DNA from: Gordionus sp. m RMFG-2023
Taxonomy: Eukaryota; Nematomorpha; Gordioida; Chordodea; Parachordodidae
Length of the DNA stretch: 64,000 bases
Reading direction: 5' to 3'
Assembly (NCBI RefSeq): GCF_954871325.1
Contig: NC_088776.1
Coordinates: 24,724,508-24,788,507 of the forward strand
The translations under genes and the position numbers were made by a program. The first letter of the stretch is position 1. Every line of letters starts with the position of its first letter. The notes below the pieces were generated by a model. That model saw only the letters and a list, made by a program, of their open reading frames with translations, did no database searches and had not been told where the DNA came from. Below, piece after piece: positions 12,029 to 25,427 of this stretch.

Positions 12029-13851
12029 AATAAACCTGTTGGCTAAAGTATAAATTAATGGCGGTGGTTTAGTATTTTTTGATCGACAATTGTATGCATG
12101 CCGAATATGCCGCCGCCTAACAAATTGGTTAAACCTATTTTAATAAAGAAAAATTCATTTATAATTCAAAATTCTATAATTTATTTCTATACTCTTAGTT
12201 TTATCATTAATATTAAAGTTCTCAAATCTTTTCCGGTCCAACCCTATAGAAATTTAAATATTATACTCATTCTTCGAAAATAGATTTATGATAAAATATT
12301 TTTAAAAATTTACACATCTCAGTCAATTAATAATATTTTTCAAAATTATTTTAATATTAAACAAATTTAAATATAAATAGTATAATATATCATATCATTT
12401 TCGATTCAAACAAAATATTTAAATAAATTAAAAATCAAATTTAGTTAAGTGTTAAATATCGTGAATAAGTACAGATTTATAGGACATATAGATATAATTT
12501 TTTGCGTTAATTATTGATTTACATATATAAAATTATTTTTCGCCAAATGTGCATGTTACATTTTTTAAATAACTTTTATGGTTAAGTTAGTTAATTACGG
12601 GAGTTCCATTTATTTATATTCCCAAAGGAGAGTGCATACTGTTCTGGTAAAGTTTATTGACGATGAAATATAATATTCCTGCTATTGTTAGTGATATGCC
12701 AAACTTTACTTAAGATGGAATATTTTTGAGCTATTTTTGCAATATATGAGCTTCTTGTTGAGTTATAACTTTTAAAAAAAATTAGACCAATGTTTAATTA
12801 AATTGAAATATAATCGACATGTGTTAATTAACTGAGGGGGGTGGGGGATTACTACTGGGAGAGGATATGGGGCTCCAGACATGTAAAATTAACTATATAA
12901 GTATTTAAGAGACCTAAATCAATTTTAGTCTCAACCTGGATTTTTATTTTTTATCATTTAATTTTTTTTAAATTAATATAATTTTGGCACAGTTTTGCAC
13001 ATTGTTTCAGGGGAAATTGAAAATGAATATTGAATACTCTATTATACGATTTTACCCAACTTTCAAACTGATTATTAATTTATTTAAAAGCAGCTCGTCC
13101 AGAATTCTTATTTTTTTTTCACTTTTTATGCCCAGCCCAAATTTTTAAATCTTTTATCCGAATCTGGATTTTTTAAAAATCTTACCATTTTCTAACCATT
13201 TCCGGACCGCATCTGCAAGTCTTATATATATATGCTTTTTTGAAAGGAATAAAATTACTCCAGAGGAAACCCATAAAAGATATGGTCGTGAGCCATGCAG
13301 ATAATTCATCTGCTTATGTGGTAAAGCGGTGATCAAAATTTTCTGAATCGCGAAAACAAAAATCGCTAATAATTGAATTTCCTAGAAAATTTTTAAAGTA
13401 AATCTGAAATTAATATTAATCGACTACTTTATCACAACAAATATACAACTTTATAAGAATAAATTTTACTATACGCAACAAATTATTCCATTTCTTTTAA
13501 AAAAAATATTACAAGTACAAATCGCCAATGAATTGTTTATTATACTATTAATAATTATTTTAATTTGAGACAAAATTAAATATGCACTATATATTTAAGC
13601 AAAATACCTAATATTTTTATTAATTCAAGCTTACTATATATTTTTACCCTAACGATTTTTAGCCCTAAATATAATAGCATCTCAAATATTATGCCCTCTG
13701 AGATTATATGCCAATGAGTCTTGCTCTTTGTGAAACAGAGTGAGAGCGCAAATGTAGCGCAGCGCAGTGCAGCGATCGAGGGTTTTTATTTTAAATCCAT
13801 TAATATACCACATAAACAAATTCATCGAATTAATGCAAGACTGAAGAAAAT
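12029..13851. other. Intergenic between convergent genes, no gene seen
   Basis: AT-rich DNA with a short GC-richer patch near 13735-13780 (GAGCGCAAATGTAGCGCAGC). No coding exon or RNA gene supported. Confidence 0.45.
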
Positions 13852-13857
13852 TTTATT
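13852..13857 (-). terminator. Candidate polyadenylation signal of the collagen gene
   Basis: AATAAA on the minus strand about 180 bases after the collagen stop codon. Plausible by position only. Confidence 0.35.
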
Positions 13858-14032
13858 TCTGTTTAATAAACACAATAAACCCGATTAATTAATAAGAGAC
13901 GAGTGTTAAAACTCGATATAAATAATTTTTCGTATTTTAAAAATAATGATAATTATAAATATGTAATTTTTTTTAAATAAGTAAAAATGTGATTAAGCAT
14001 AACGAAAATCTTCTATAAATTATATCATTTTT

Positions 14033-17000
14033 TTAAGCAGAACAAACAACGCAAGGGATCTCGCACCCACTGGGATATTTGTCGCATGGTAATATTCCGC
14101 AATCAGCTTCAACAACCGTCAATACCGACATATCTTTGTCATAATTAGAGCCTCCAGAATTAGGTTCTTGGTCAACACAAATGTAACTAGTACGAGTTTT
14201 TTGTGTGTTAGCCGACATCAAATAACCTTCGCACCATTCAAAATTTAAATGTTGATAAAAAATTAATGTATTGGTTAAAATAATGTAAATGATTAGTTTC
14301 TGTTTTCAATTTTTACACTTTATTTTAGATTAGGCATTATTTAACCTATAGGTAAAATATACAAAAATATATTTAATATAAAAATTTTTTTTAAAAAACA
14401 ACTTTATCAAAAAAAAAAAAGGTTGAACAAATCTAAAGAAAATAAACTTCGACAATGAAGCCTATTTCCAACTTTTTTAAAAAAAATTTATTAACCCTGA
14501 AGCCTACACCTAGTTCAGGTGAAATCAACCTAGATTTCTTTAATGAATTTAAATTTAATCCTAGCCATTCTAAATAAAACTTTTTTTAGTTGACATAGTG
14601 TCATTTTTCAAACTCATAGTGATTTATTTCAAAGATAATACTCCCATTATTTTAATTATTATTTTTCATTTTTAACTAGTACGATTTTTTTTTATTTTAT
14701 AATTGGTAAAAATTTTCCTTAATATATATTTAGATTTAATCCCATTAAAATTATATATATCATATCTTTTTTTTTCAATTGATTTATTTTATTTAAGGTA
14801 ACTTTTTCGATATAACCTTTGTATTCCTGGTGGAAAGGATTAGGGCAGCTAGTGTAACCAGGAATCATGAGAATAGCGTTTCGCCTTACGTGACATACGG
14901 CACATGTAGCTATGTGTGAATCAAAATTCGCGTATTTCAAGTTAGAATTGTGGGAAGTTTTGTAAACTGTTCCAAACAACTTGGATTTCGAATCGAATTT
15001 GTCAGTGAATTGTAAGAATTCGGGGTTGTTTGGTAAACATATATAACCGCCTCCGCTACCTGTGTAGAAGAAATGTCCGCTAGCGATCGTTCCTATTTGT
15101 TATTTGTATAATATTATATAATATTTAAAAAATATATAATGCATTTTTTAATATTATTTAAGAAATTTAGGATTCATACCATCATATAACAATGAGGTTC
15201 CTTGGTCTGAGGGGCAGTCAGATCGTCCGTAACGTACGTAAGTAGATGCACCTTCTCCTTTTCCAGCTCCGTGGCTCTTACAATCACAACGATCATTTTT
15301 ACCTGGATTTCCATCTCTACCTTTTTTGCCTGGTCTTCCCGATTTACCAGGATTGCCTCTCCTTCCTGAATTACCATTCCTACCGGGTTGACCCTTTGAC
15401 CCCGGTCTACCATTACTTCCTGGCCTTCCGTCATCACCCTTTTATTATTTTCAATCATATAAATATAATATTTATTATTAAAGTATATTTTCTTAAAAAT
15501 GCATTTTTTATTCACACAACATTTTGTAAATCTTCATTACTTTAAAAATAAATTTTATTTTAAACAAAAGATTATAGAAGATAATACTTATTTTTCCCAA
15601 CATTTATCTGCTCATTTTCTTTTCAAGCGAGTTTATTCCTTACTAACTTGTAAATTCAAAGTAATGAATATGGATTATATAAGAAAATATTTATATACAG
15701 CATATCCAGGATTTCCTCTGGATCCATCTCTCCCAGCATTCCCATGTCTTCCAGCTTTGCCATCAGATCCAGCGGCGCCTTCTGAACCACGATCTCCAGC
15801 ATTACCTCTGGCACCTGGAATACCATTTCTACCTGGGGTACCTTGTTTACCGGGTGAACCTCTTATTCCGGTGGGCCCCTTAAATATTTATTTTACAGTT
15901 AGATAAAGGTCTTATTATTACCATTATTTATGCATATAAAAAAAGAATTGAGAAATATAGACTAAAATGATAATTTTTCATTTAATTTTTTTTACCGTTT
16001 CCCCATTGCCGCCAGGAGTACCATCTTTTCCTGGAACTCCATCGTTTCCGTTGGATCCTCTATTGCCGGGTTGGCCATCAGATCCAGATCTTCCATCTAT
16101 TCCTGGTTTTCCGGGCTGTCCTTTTGGTCCAGGACTGTTTCCAGGAACTCCTGGGTTCCCGGCAGATCCATCAGATCCTGGCGCACCATCTTGACCGTTG
16201 TTTCCATCTTTGCCAGGAATTCCATCGGATCCAGCAGGACCGGTGGGGCCTGGTTGGCCATCAGTACCTTGCGAGCCATCATTTCCAGAACTGCCATCAG
16301 ATCCACGTTGACCTGAGCTTCCTGCGTTTCCAGGGTTTCCATCAGAGCCTGCCTTGCCTGGAGAACCGCTAGAACCCTGCATATTTGTCAATTTTATGAT
16401 TTGGATGTTAAGGTGTTATTAGATCTTACACAATTTAAATAATCAATCCGATATTTTGCGATGAAATAAAGGGAAGGGGAGGCATTATAAAACTTTAAAA
16501 GCAATAACTTAAATTTTGTAAACATTATCTTTGAAAGTATAATTCATCATAAAGGAATGAAATACTTAACTTAAATATTTTAATAATATACCGGTGCACC
16601 ATCAATTCCAGGTGTTCCCGCAGATCCTGGATTTCCATCTTTTCCCGCACTTCCATCGTTTCCAGCACTTCCCGCTACTCCCGGTGTTCCGTCAGCTCCA
16701 TTATTTCCATTTCTCCCCTTAGGATTATTAATTTTTTTCACAAATTGTTATTCTTACATTATCTTGATTTCTATAAATGTTATTTTTTGAAAATATGAAA
16801 TATGTATCTTTAAATAAACTTTTTGTCCAGCTTTTCCGGGTATCCCGTCTTTTCCGGCGCCACCATCTTGACCATCAACTCCATTCTTCCCAGATACTCC
16901 TGGTTGTCCATCATTACCTTTTTTGCCAGCGGAACCAGCTGGTCCCTTTAAAATGTTAAATATAATTGTTATAATAATATTATTCTTAACATTCTCTATA

Positions 17001-18494
17001 TCTCGTGATTTTAAAATTTGATGTAAAAAAAGAATTCGTAATTTTATTTATATATTTATTGTTGCTGATAATAATGGAAAGCCTATTTTAGCCTGAAATA
17101 TTAATGATAAATAAAACATTTGCTAAATAAATTTCTTACTTGTGGTCCAGCGGATCCAGGACTACCTGGTTTGCCATCGTTGCCTCTTGCTCCAGGTTTT
17201 CCATTGTAACCTCTTTTACCAGGGGTACCTGCATCACCTGACTTACCATTTTGACCAGCCGGACCCTTTTGAAACATAAATATAATATTTGCACTCATCA
17301 TAACTGTGATGAATATTTTTTTTAAAGCAATAAGACAAAAAAAAAGGTTTTTATTGACTAAGCCATCTAATTTCATAAAATTTTCAAATATCTTACAGGT
17401 TGGTTAACATTATTCCCAGGGGTTCCGTCGGTACCTGATTTACCATCAAGTCCTTTACGACCAGCTACTCCTGGTTTACCATCTCTTCCAGGTGTTCCGT
17501 CTTTGCCCGCATACCCAGCTGGACCCTGGTGTAAATAAATGTTATCTAATATTGTACTACATACTAGCAACAAAAAAAAGATATCAATAATTTTATCTAT
17601 TCTCAATAAATACTTTTGTAAATACTATAAAAATTAATTCATATGTAATTATTAAATAAAGGTCGCGGTGGTATTTTATTCGGTATATGGCTCGGTAAAA
17701 ATCATCAAATTACTACGATTCATTTAACGATTCAAATCAACTAAAAATCTAAGTAATACACTTAAGATAAATTACTAAAGCGCCATCTCTTCCTGCTAAT
17801 CCAGGATTTCCTGGCGAGCCTCCTCTGCCATCAGATCCCTTATTCCCCGAATTACCTGATCTTCCAGGTTTCCCAGGATTACCAGCCTTTCCTCTATGAC
17901 CAGGGATTCCATCTGGGCAAGATCTGCAAGCCTCTAATATACAGTAAATTAAAATATTTTTAGATATCTTTTCTATTTACTAAATTTTATTAATTGGTTA
18001 ATTTTACAAGTATATAGTATATAAGCTACTCATGATTGAAATTTACATACCGACTTTATGGTATGAAAAAGGGCTGACTGGACGACCGTATGTATCTCTC
18101 TTGTCCCTCGATAAATATAAATCGTTTTCCGCAGCATTAATATTAATTTTATCTTCAACCTTGTTTCCTAATTCATCCTGGTATTGAAATTAATATTTAA
18201 AAGAATATATATCGAGGTGCTTTAAACTCTTACCTTGAGTCCAGTTATTTTCATATGCAAGAAATTTATGACTTGTTGCTTCTGAAGCATCTTGCCTTTC
18301 AAGGTTTCCACCATTTGATTTTGCTCTAGCTTTATTTTGTCCAGTTGATAATAAAAAACTGGTATCATGACACAACATGCCAAGGCAATACATAAAAATG
18401 AGACGAACGATACTACTAGAACGCTAAATATGTTATTGTTATGTTTTTCTTCCTGGTGCTGACAGTAACTTCCAAGGCCCAAAAATTTACCCAT
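14033..18494 (-). CDS. Membrane-anchored collagen with short-chain collagen C4-type C-terminal domain
   Basis: Complete gene of 12 exons: 18494-18234, 18177-18051, 17933-17776, 17525-17397, 17265-17140, 16945-16820, 16717-16592, 16376-15996, 15878-15699, 15438-15180, 15092-14817, 14226-14033. All junctions are GT-AG and in phase, giving 780 codons plus TAA. Residues 1-21 are a short N-tail; 22-47 form a membrane segment (VLVVSFVSFLCIALACCVMI) followed by P-V-F-Y-Y, like the nematode cuticle-collagen N-domain. RDKR at 111-114 is a furin-like site. Gly-X-Y repeats run from about 138 to 586 with two short breaks (GNNVNQP and GNSP). Residues 587-780 are Cys-rich, with YVRYGRSDCP, YICLP, TCAVCHVRR, YICVD, ADCGILPC and CVVCSA, matching the short-chain collagen C4/spongin family. 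I infer a type II membrane or secreted matrix or cuticle collagen. No break is seen, so it looks functional. Confidence 0.93.
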
Positions 18495-18604
18495 CGTTAT
18501 TTTTTATAATTTAATTTTCTAAAAAATTTAATAATAATTTTTTTTAAATTTTACTATTATTATGTAATAAAAGAAAGCGTTAAAAAATTTCTAAAAAATG
18601 GAAT

Positions 18605-18641
18605 GTCTGAAAAAATATCCTAAATTTTTGCTCTATATATA
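18605..18641 (-). promoter_or_regulatory. Candidate TATA box and initiator of the collagen gene
   Basis: On the minus strand TATATATA at 18641-18634 lies about 33 bases before TTCAGAC at 18611-18605, an initiator-like motif. The implied 5' UTR is about 114 bases. Spacing fits a core promoter, but the motifs are weak evidence in AT-rich DNA. Confidence 0.4.
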
Positions 18642-21600
18642 CGAATTTTTCAAGTATATCAGATGATTTTTTGTATTATTTCTTTTTAAAACATTATTAT
18701 TTTAATTTTTAAAAAAGTTAAATTATCTTTATAATAATACCCATGTTAACATAATATCGAATCGGCTTAATTTTAACCAAAAAATAAGCATTAAACTTAT
18801 TTAAAATTTAAATTAGGTATTCCAACATTGTTTGTCACATATTCAGTTTCCATTTTTTATCTTATCATATATTTTTTTGTTTAATTCGCCTTTTTAAAAA
18901 AATTTCATGTCCTTTCATCTAAAAAAAAATATATAAATAATTGTGTCATGATCTGACATAAATTTTTATAGATGATAAAATGTTAAAAATGTTTTTTATT
19001 AATATTTAAAATGATTATTAAACGGGGTTAATGATTTATCTACCATGTCAATGACAAATATAAGTTAATAGCATCACTAAGGTCTAAGGAGAGGTAAAAA
19101 TGTCTTCAGAATAAGCAAACTTACTATTAGCACGTCTATAATATTTCCCATTTGTCATAAAATTAGCATTCCTAATTTTTTTTTTAATGTACACCCATAT
19201 AATAATAGCTCACAAGGCCATTGAAAGTTAAATAATTTCTAAATTTTACTTACATTATAAATGTTTAAATTATTTATCATGAGATAATATTGGATAGGAT
19301 CCTAATATTGTTAGAAATCATGATTATTAGCAGATTTCTTTTCTTTACACAAAATGTCTTATAGTGGTTATTTGTGACTCTGTCAACTATGAAATTTTAA
19401 ATAATTGCTGAATGGTGTTAAATGTTCGATATAATATTATTTTCATGCCGAAAAGTTTAATAATTTTTTAAATATAGGTCAAGGTAAAAAAAATTTAAAC
19501 AGTTCATAGTCATAAAAATGTTTTAAAAAATTATATTTAAAATAAGATGATATAAACAAACTACTTTTACTTCTAATTATATACAGCACGCAAATAATTT
19601 GTTAAAGTTACAATATAATTAAATTACTCCATTTTAATCAAATATACTTTCAATATTAAATGATACTAAGTGAATTTATATAATTTATGATTAAAATACT
19701 CTTTGAGCCATATTTTATGATATGATATTAATAGTAATAATTAGTTTCGCATAATTATAAGAAAGATTTTTTTGAATATAATCTTGATTTATAAATTAAA
19801 ATATTATCTAGAAGAATGATGTTAATAGCCCATCTTTCCCATAGTATCTCTGGAATCCTCTGATAAATTATTCAGTGTCCTAGTTCTTAGAAGAAGAAAA
19901 AATGCCCAACCGTTAAAATAGTTGCTAATAAATGTATGAAATTGTATCTAATAAGTAACGCGGAATAATATTCTCTGCGTTTTATTGATGTCTGATTAAG
20001 GCATCTTCAGGTGTGAAAGGGCCGTGAGAGAAGTTATAGGCTATAAAGTTGACATTCTTCCAGGAAGTCCTGGTTAATTTGTTAAGGTGTTTCGGAGTAG
20101 AAACTACAGAATTCATAAGGCTTGAGGATCGTATGAATAGTGGTTTTTAAGGCTCTAATTATATTATATTTGGAGGGAAACTATAAGTATTAATGTCTAT
20201 ATAGTGAGAGGCTTGAATTGAGGCATAGCAGTATAAGGTTAATGTCCAAACTTGGGCAAAGATTTTCACTTAATTTCAGCAAAAATAAAATTGACCTGAC
20301 CTTTCGAATCCTAGAACTTAGGTTCAACTAAAACATAGGCATGGGCTTTAAGTTTTTTAAATGAATTTATATTATCTTATATTCAATAGTCCAAAATAGT
20401 TCTTACATGCGTTACATAAAATGCTTTTTATAAAATGTGTTTCCAAGTGTTACATGTACATGGGAACGCATTTCATTATGTATACACGGAAGCTTATTAA
20501 AGAAATCATTATTCTTACCGCTTAGTATAAAATAGTTGCATTTTGTAAAATTTATTTCATAAGATTCATTTCATAACTGTGGTTCATAAAATGAGTATCA
20601 TAAAATCTATATGTTTAAGCCTTATAATCCAGGATCGACCAAGTCTGATACCGAGCGTTTCATGATGTTAATATTAAATATATTTTTAAAAGGCGTGGTT
20701 TTGCATAGAATTGAACAAACATTTCGAAGAGCAACGTTTGGGAGATTGAAGTTAATTATACGCTGAATGATATTTACACATAAACTTTGACTTATGCTTT
20801 ACAATTTTATATGTCGATACTGTACCCTCTAACACTGGAGGAGGGAGATGCACTTGAGAGAATAATTTGGGTAGAGGGAGGGGGGTACTATCTTTACACT
20901 GATTAAATATATTTAATAATTAAATCAATCATGAGTCTTAACGTAATTGAATTAGTGTGGTCATTATGTATAGATTTAATATTATTTTTAAAAATTAATA
21001 AGACAATATAAATATTTGTTAAATGAGTGCTATTTTTATTAATATGGATTAAATATTAATTATATTTCAATATGATAACAATTGTAAAATTCTGTGTTAA
21101 AAATTGAATATTAATATCTCTCATTATGTCTAAATATCAATCAGCCATAACAATTGAAGCTTAATAGATTTTTAAATTATATTACAATCCTAATTAAATT
21201 AATATAATCATTTATTCTTAAAAAAAAAAATTATTCCAATTTAATATTGTGATTTGTGTTAGTTGAGTTCACAATCACTATAAATTTAATTTACCATGCC
21301 TCTTCTTAAGAAAATTCTTAAGATCCAACCATTATAGGAAACTTATTTGTTAAACTCAGTAACGAAGCGTCTATAGAAGCAAGGGAAGAATGCTTCCCAT
21401 AAAATTATTCTTAAAAAATTCTTAAATAAAATTATTATAATCTTTATAATGTTAAAATATTAATACTAATCGTACTTAGTTGAAAAAAACACGTAGGGGA
21501 GACTCAGGTTAGAACCATTTTTTACAAAATTGGCAATAGCTCCCTGGTCATTTTAAATAACATAAAAAATTATATGTGATTAGATACCTACAGTTATACT

Positions 21601-22953
21601 CTATAAAGGTGCCTTATAAAAAATTTTAAGAATATAATCATTTTTTCTAAATTTTATTTTTTATAAAAGTAAAAATTTTAATCCAACAAACTCCAATAGC
21701 GGGGTGAGGCAACCATTTTAAGGAGCTTCCTAAACCATCGATTTTTTTAGGCCATAATAAATTGAAATGCATTTTTATTTATTAATAATGATACGTATAG
21801 AATAATTTTATTGTTTTATTTTTCAAAATATCATAATACTTATAAATTGAAGCTAATTTACAAAAATTGAAACTTAATTTTGGTTAATTTAATAAAAATT
21901 TTGGACATAAAATATAAGGATCTTAAGAAGAAATTATGATTTCTTAGTATAAATCCTAAATACCAATCACAAACAGCCATGTAATTGTCTTTTAAAGATT
22001 TTGAAATTTTTTTCTTTATTTAACTGCCATAATTGAGATGCATGGTTTAGCAAGCCCCGCTAGCTATAAATTGACAAATCATGATTGAAATAATATCTAG
22101 ATATAATAAATACCCACAAAACTTTCCCAAATTTATAGAAGAGTGTTTAAACTTTGCTATAAAATTTCTTTTTATAATTGTTATAGGCTTTTTTATTAAA
22201 GACGTGGACTATATTATGGTTGGCGTTTCATATAATATGAGCCAGTAGTTGAATCCGCTTTTTATTTATGGACACGTGCACTGGGCAATGTTTTGATATT
22301 TCCCATAGTCTATCATTCGAGACCCTCAGGTAAAAGAAATATTACTTATTTTTTAGAATAAATGAAAGAAAAAAATCATTCGGATACGATATATATTTGG
22401 TGTTATTTTTTTTATGACGCTAAAAAATATATAATATAAGCAAATAAAAAAATGCTTATTTTTAAAAAAAATAAAAGAGGAAGAAAAAATTTTTATATTT
22501 TATTTTTATCTCTTCTTTTTTAAATATAATTCATACTTTTTTAAAAGAATTATTTAATTAATTATGTCTAATAATTGCAACTTTATTATTAAAAATTGAT
22601 TAAATATATCATTTAGCTCAAGAAATTTAGATATGAAGAAATTGATTATTCAAAAAGGAAGACTAAAACCAACTTTATTATCGATAAATATGAAAAATAT
22701 GAGTGACTCACTGGATGTGAATTTCCTTACTCTATATTGTTGTTCATGCCTATTATTCTCAAAGAAAAATATGCTTGGAATGATAAATAATTTTCGGTTA
22801 TTAATAATTTTTTAAAGATAGTTCAACAGCATGAAGATTAAACCACTCATTTGCAGTCGATGTTCAATCATTTGGCAAAATAGAATTGAAAATATGATAG
22901 ATTCGATGTCCAAAATAACAGCAAAATTTTATTTAAAAACATAGACGAATTCC
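18642..22953. other. Intergenic, no gene seen
   Basis: A long AT-rich stretch upstream of the collagen gene. A patch near 19830-20100 is GC-richer, with a minus-strand CCTGAAGATGCCTTAATCAG motif resembling a decayed retroelement 3' end, but nothing can be assigned. A purine-rich patch (GGAGGAGGGAG) lies near 20840. No exon recognised. Confidence 0.4.
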
Positions 22954-23284
22954 GATTGATCTGCATCGGGCCTAATTTTTTAAGCTCAGCCCGGCCCAAA
23001 TTTTTTTTTAAAAAATAGTCCAACATGGCCCGATCTCGAACAAATTTTTTTAATTTGTGCTGGAAATTTAATATTTATTTTGATTATAAAAAAAGTATTT
23101 TACAAATAAAAAATATTAGCACCTTGTTTCTTGCAAGAATTTTAAAATATATCAATTTATTTGACAATGTAATGATAACATATTTAAGAATTTAAACCCG
23201 ACCTGGCCCGAAGTTTTTAATAGACCAGGTTCGGCCCAAAATCTGTTCGAACCGAATATAGACCGTGTCGTGATTTGCAGATCT
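22954..23284. mobile_element. hAT-type non-autonomous element, copy D of the GATCTGCA/GGCCCGG family
   Basis: It begins GATTGATCTGCATCGGGCC and ends TTTGCAGATCT, flanked by CGAATTCC and CGAATTCA (7 of 8 bases), a hAT-length target duplication. It has the same GC-rich islands as copies A-C but a shorter, diverged core. Confidence 0.75.
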
Positions 23285-23830
23285 CGAATTCAGATTATTT
23301 ATAGATCTTAATTTTTGCATGGTTTGATTAATAAAAAAATTTCAATTGCTTCTTTAGTATTAAACTTGACACTTCGTCACTGAAGTATATTAAATTGAAA
23401 CATCTTTTATTTTATTTTATATTTATTAGATAGTGAAGAAAGAAGAGATATTGAATTTGAAATGAATATTTTAAATGTTGTTGATATTTTAGATAGAAAA
23501 AGAGGAGATAATGAAAAAGTTTGGGTTCAAGAAAGTACATTTAAAATGCTGTTTTTTAATTTCAAACCATATTTTAGATAATAAAAGAAGAATAACTGTA
23601 GTTGAGAGATATAAATAATAGAAGCAGAAAAGTTAAGAGAAAAAATTAGGTAAATATTTATATTTAAGATATTCTATTTGTAAAGCAATAGAAGCTATAT
23701 GTGAGGTTAAATCTGGAGATAAAATTGGTATATGTCCAGAATCTGATAAGGATGTTATGGCAAGTCTGATAAGTTATATTGAAAAAGAAAGGAGTTGAGT
23801 TGAAATGAATTATAATGATATTGTCAAGCT
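23285..23830. other. No gene recognised; short coding-like traces
   Basis: A frame near 23450-23580 reads RKRGDNEKVWVQESTF and then breaks. It looks like old transposon coding sequence, but I cannot name the family. Confidence 0.3.
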
Positions 23831-24420
23831 CAGCGTTTGCATGAACAAGGGGGGGGGGGTATGAACAGTTACTTTCATGGACTTTTAAGGGTTGTAGGCT
23901 ATGGGTAGGATAAATTTACTGGGGGTTGACTATTAAATTTTTACATATAATAGAACAAAATGTATTGCTATTAAAATTAATACTTTTATTATAGACCTAT
24001 TATAATAGAATGATATTGCTAAACATCGACCAAATCCATATATTGCATACAGTCAAAAACATTATTTTGCAAAGTAAACTTTCTGCTATTTTTAAATGTA
24101 ATTTAAAAGGGCTAAACATTCTGAGCAAACTCATATTCATGCCAAACAATATACTATAATAATGCAATTGTAAATAAGGGAGATTTTTAATTGAATTCAT
24201 CTTCTAAAAAATAACTCTTTTACATCACAATTTTTTGATAGTTAGTAGCAGAGCATTAATAATTTAGTTACTCTTTTTAAAATTTAAGCGAGTACCATTA
24301 GAATTAAAAGGTATAATTAATAATGTAAAAATATCACCCCGGTAAATTTTTTTTAGGGTGGTAGGTATAGGTTTTGAAGGGGAGGTTGCATTCAGTGAAA
24401 ATTCTGTCATGTAGACGCTG
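23831..24420. mobile_element. Non-autonomous hAT-like element
   Basis: The left end CAGCGTTTGCATGA and the inverted right end CAGCGTCTACATGA match at 12 of 14 bases. TCAAGCT flanks both ends directly, giving a 7-bp target duplication. G-rich tracts lie inside both ends and the AT-rich core is non-coding. Confidence 0.65.
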
Positions 24421-25118
24421 TCAAGCTTGTTAGTTCAACAAAGTACATTTAATGAAATACACTTTCAAACTAATCTTATTTAGATTTTTTGAATATTAAA
24501 GAAAGAAGATTTATAATGAATGATAGAGATATAAAAAAAATAGTTATAGTGTCATATATTATATGACCTTTTGTTAATATGAATTGTTAAGAAATATATT
24601 ACCTTGTATATAATTCATTAGTTGCAAAATTTTATATATCTGCAATATCAAATATTTAATAATGTAATAAAGCATTGTCAGAGTTGGGAAGTACCGCGAA
24701 TACTTGTATCTAAGATACAAGATCCTTTTGTATCTTGTACTCAGTATCTTATTGACATTTTTAATAAGATACTAGTATCTGTATCTAAGATTCTTTATTT
24801 TGAAAAGAATCTTGTATCTTTTTCATTTTCTTTAAAAAGATACAGATACAGATTCTTTTTAATATTCATGTTTAAAACATTTACATATCACACAATGTAA
24901 CTTTATTTTCTTCGTGAAATCTTGTATTATTTTCTTTATATTTTCCCGCTATATTTTAAATATATTGATAACCAAAATTAGTTGGAAATTTTACAGGTCA
25001 CAAAGATAGATAGATTAAAAATAACAACACCAAAACTAAATAAGAGAAGGATATATTTTATATGTAATATTTTTTAATTTGTAGAATGTTTAACAATCAT
25101 AGTAGTGAAGATTAAATT

Positions 25119-25310
25119 ATGGAGATAGGTTCTCCTAAATCAAATCCGAATCTTAAAATTCTAGATGGAAAATTTTATAAAGTAATTCATGTGAAAAAGA
25201 ACAAGGTACAAGCTGAATGTCAAATTTGCACAAGTAAAAAAGTTATTAAAGGTTTAACAAACTCCTTTACAAACTTTGTTAAACATATTAAGTATATTAT
25301 ACATTTTTAA
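25119..25310 (+). pseudogene. BED zinc-finger N-terminus of a hAT transposase
   Basis: A 63-codon frame reads FYKVIHVKKNKVQAECQICT, then Lys/Asn-rich residues, then NSFTNFVKHIK, matching the BED finger pattern C-x2-C...(S/T)NF-x-x-H-x-K that gives hAT transposases DNA binding. The final ligand is followed by a stop, and no catalytic domain follows, so it is a remnant. The ATG at 25119 is a plausible native start. Confidence 0.6.
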
Positions 25311-25427
25311 TTTATAATTATTAACATAATAATACCTATACTTAAGTCCTCTTAGATAATTGTTATTAAATATTTTAATAGAAGATGGTTGATTATCAAA
25401 TTAAAATCATTTTTATATATTTTTTAA

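Noticed and set aside
16071-16342. Other-frame minus- and plus-strand frames within collagen exon 8
   Set aside because: Repetitive GGN-NNN-NNN codons keep all frames open; only the Gly-X-Y frame joins neighbouring exons in phase.
15246-16959. Long plus-strand open frames rich in Pro, Ser and Phe across the collagen gene
   Set aside because: They are antisense shadows of the Gly-X-Y exons; the minus-strand frames have exact splice phasing and family motifs.
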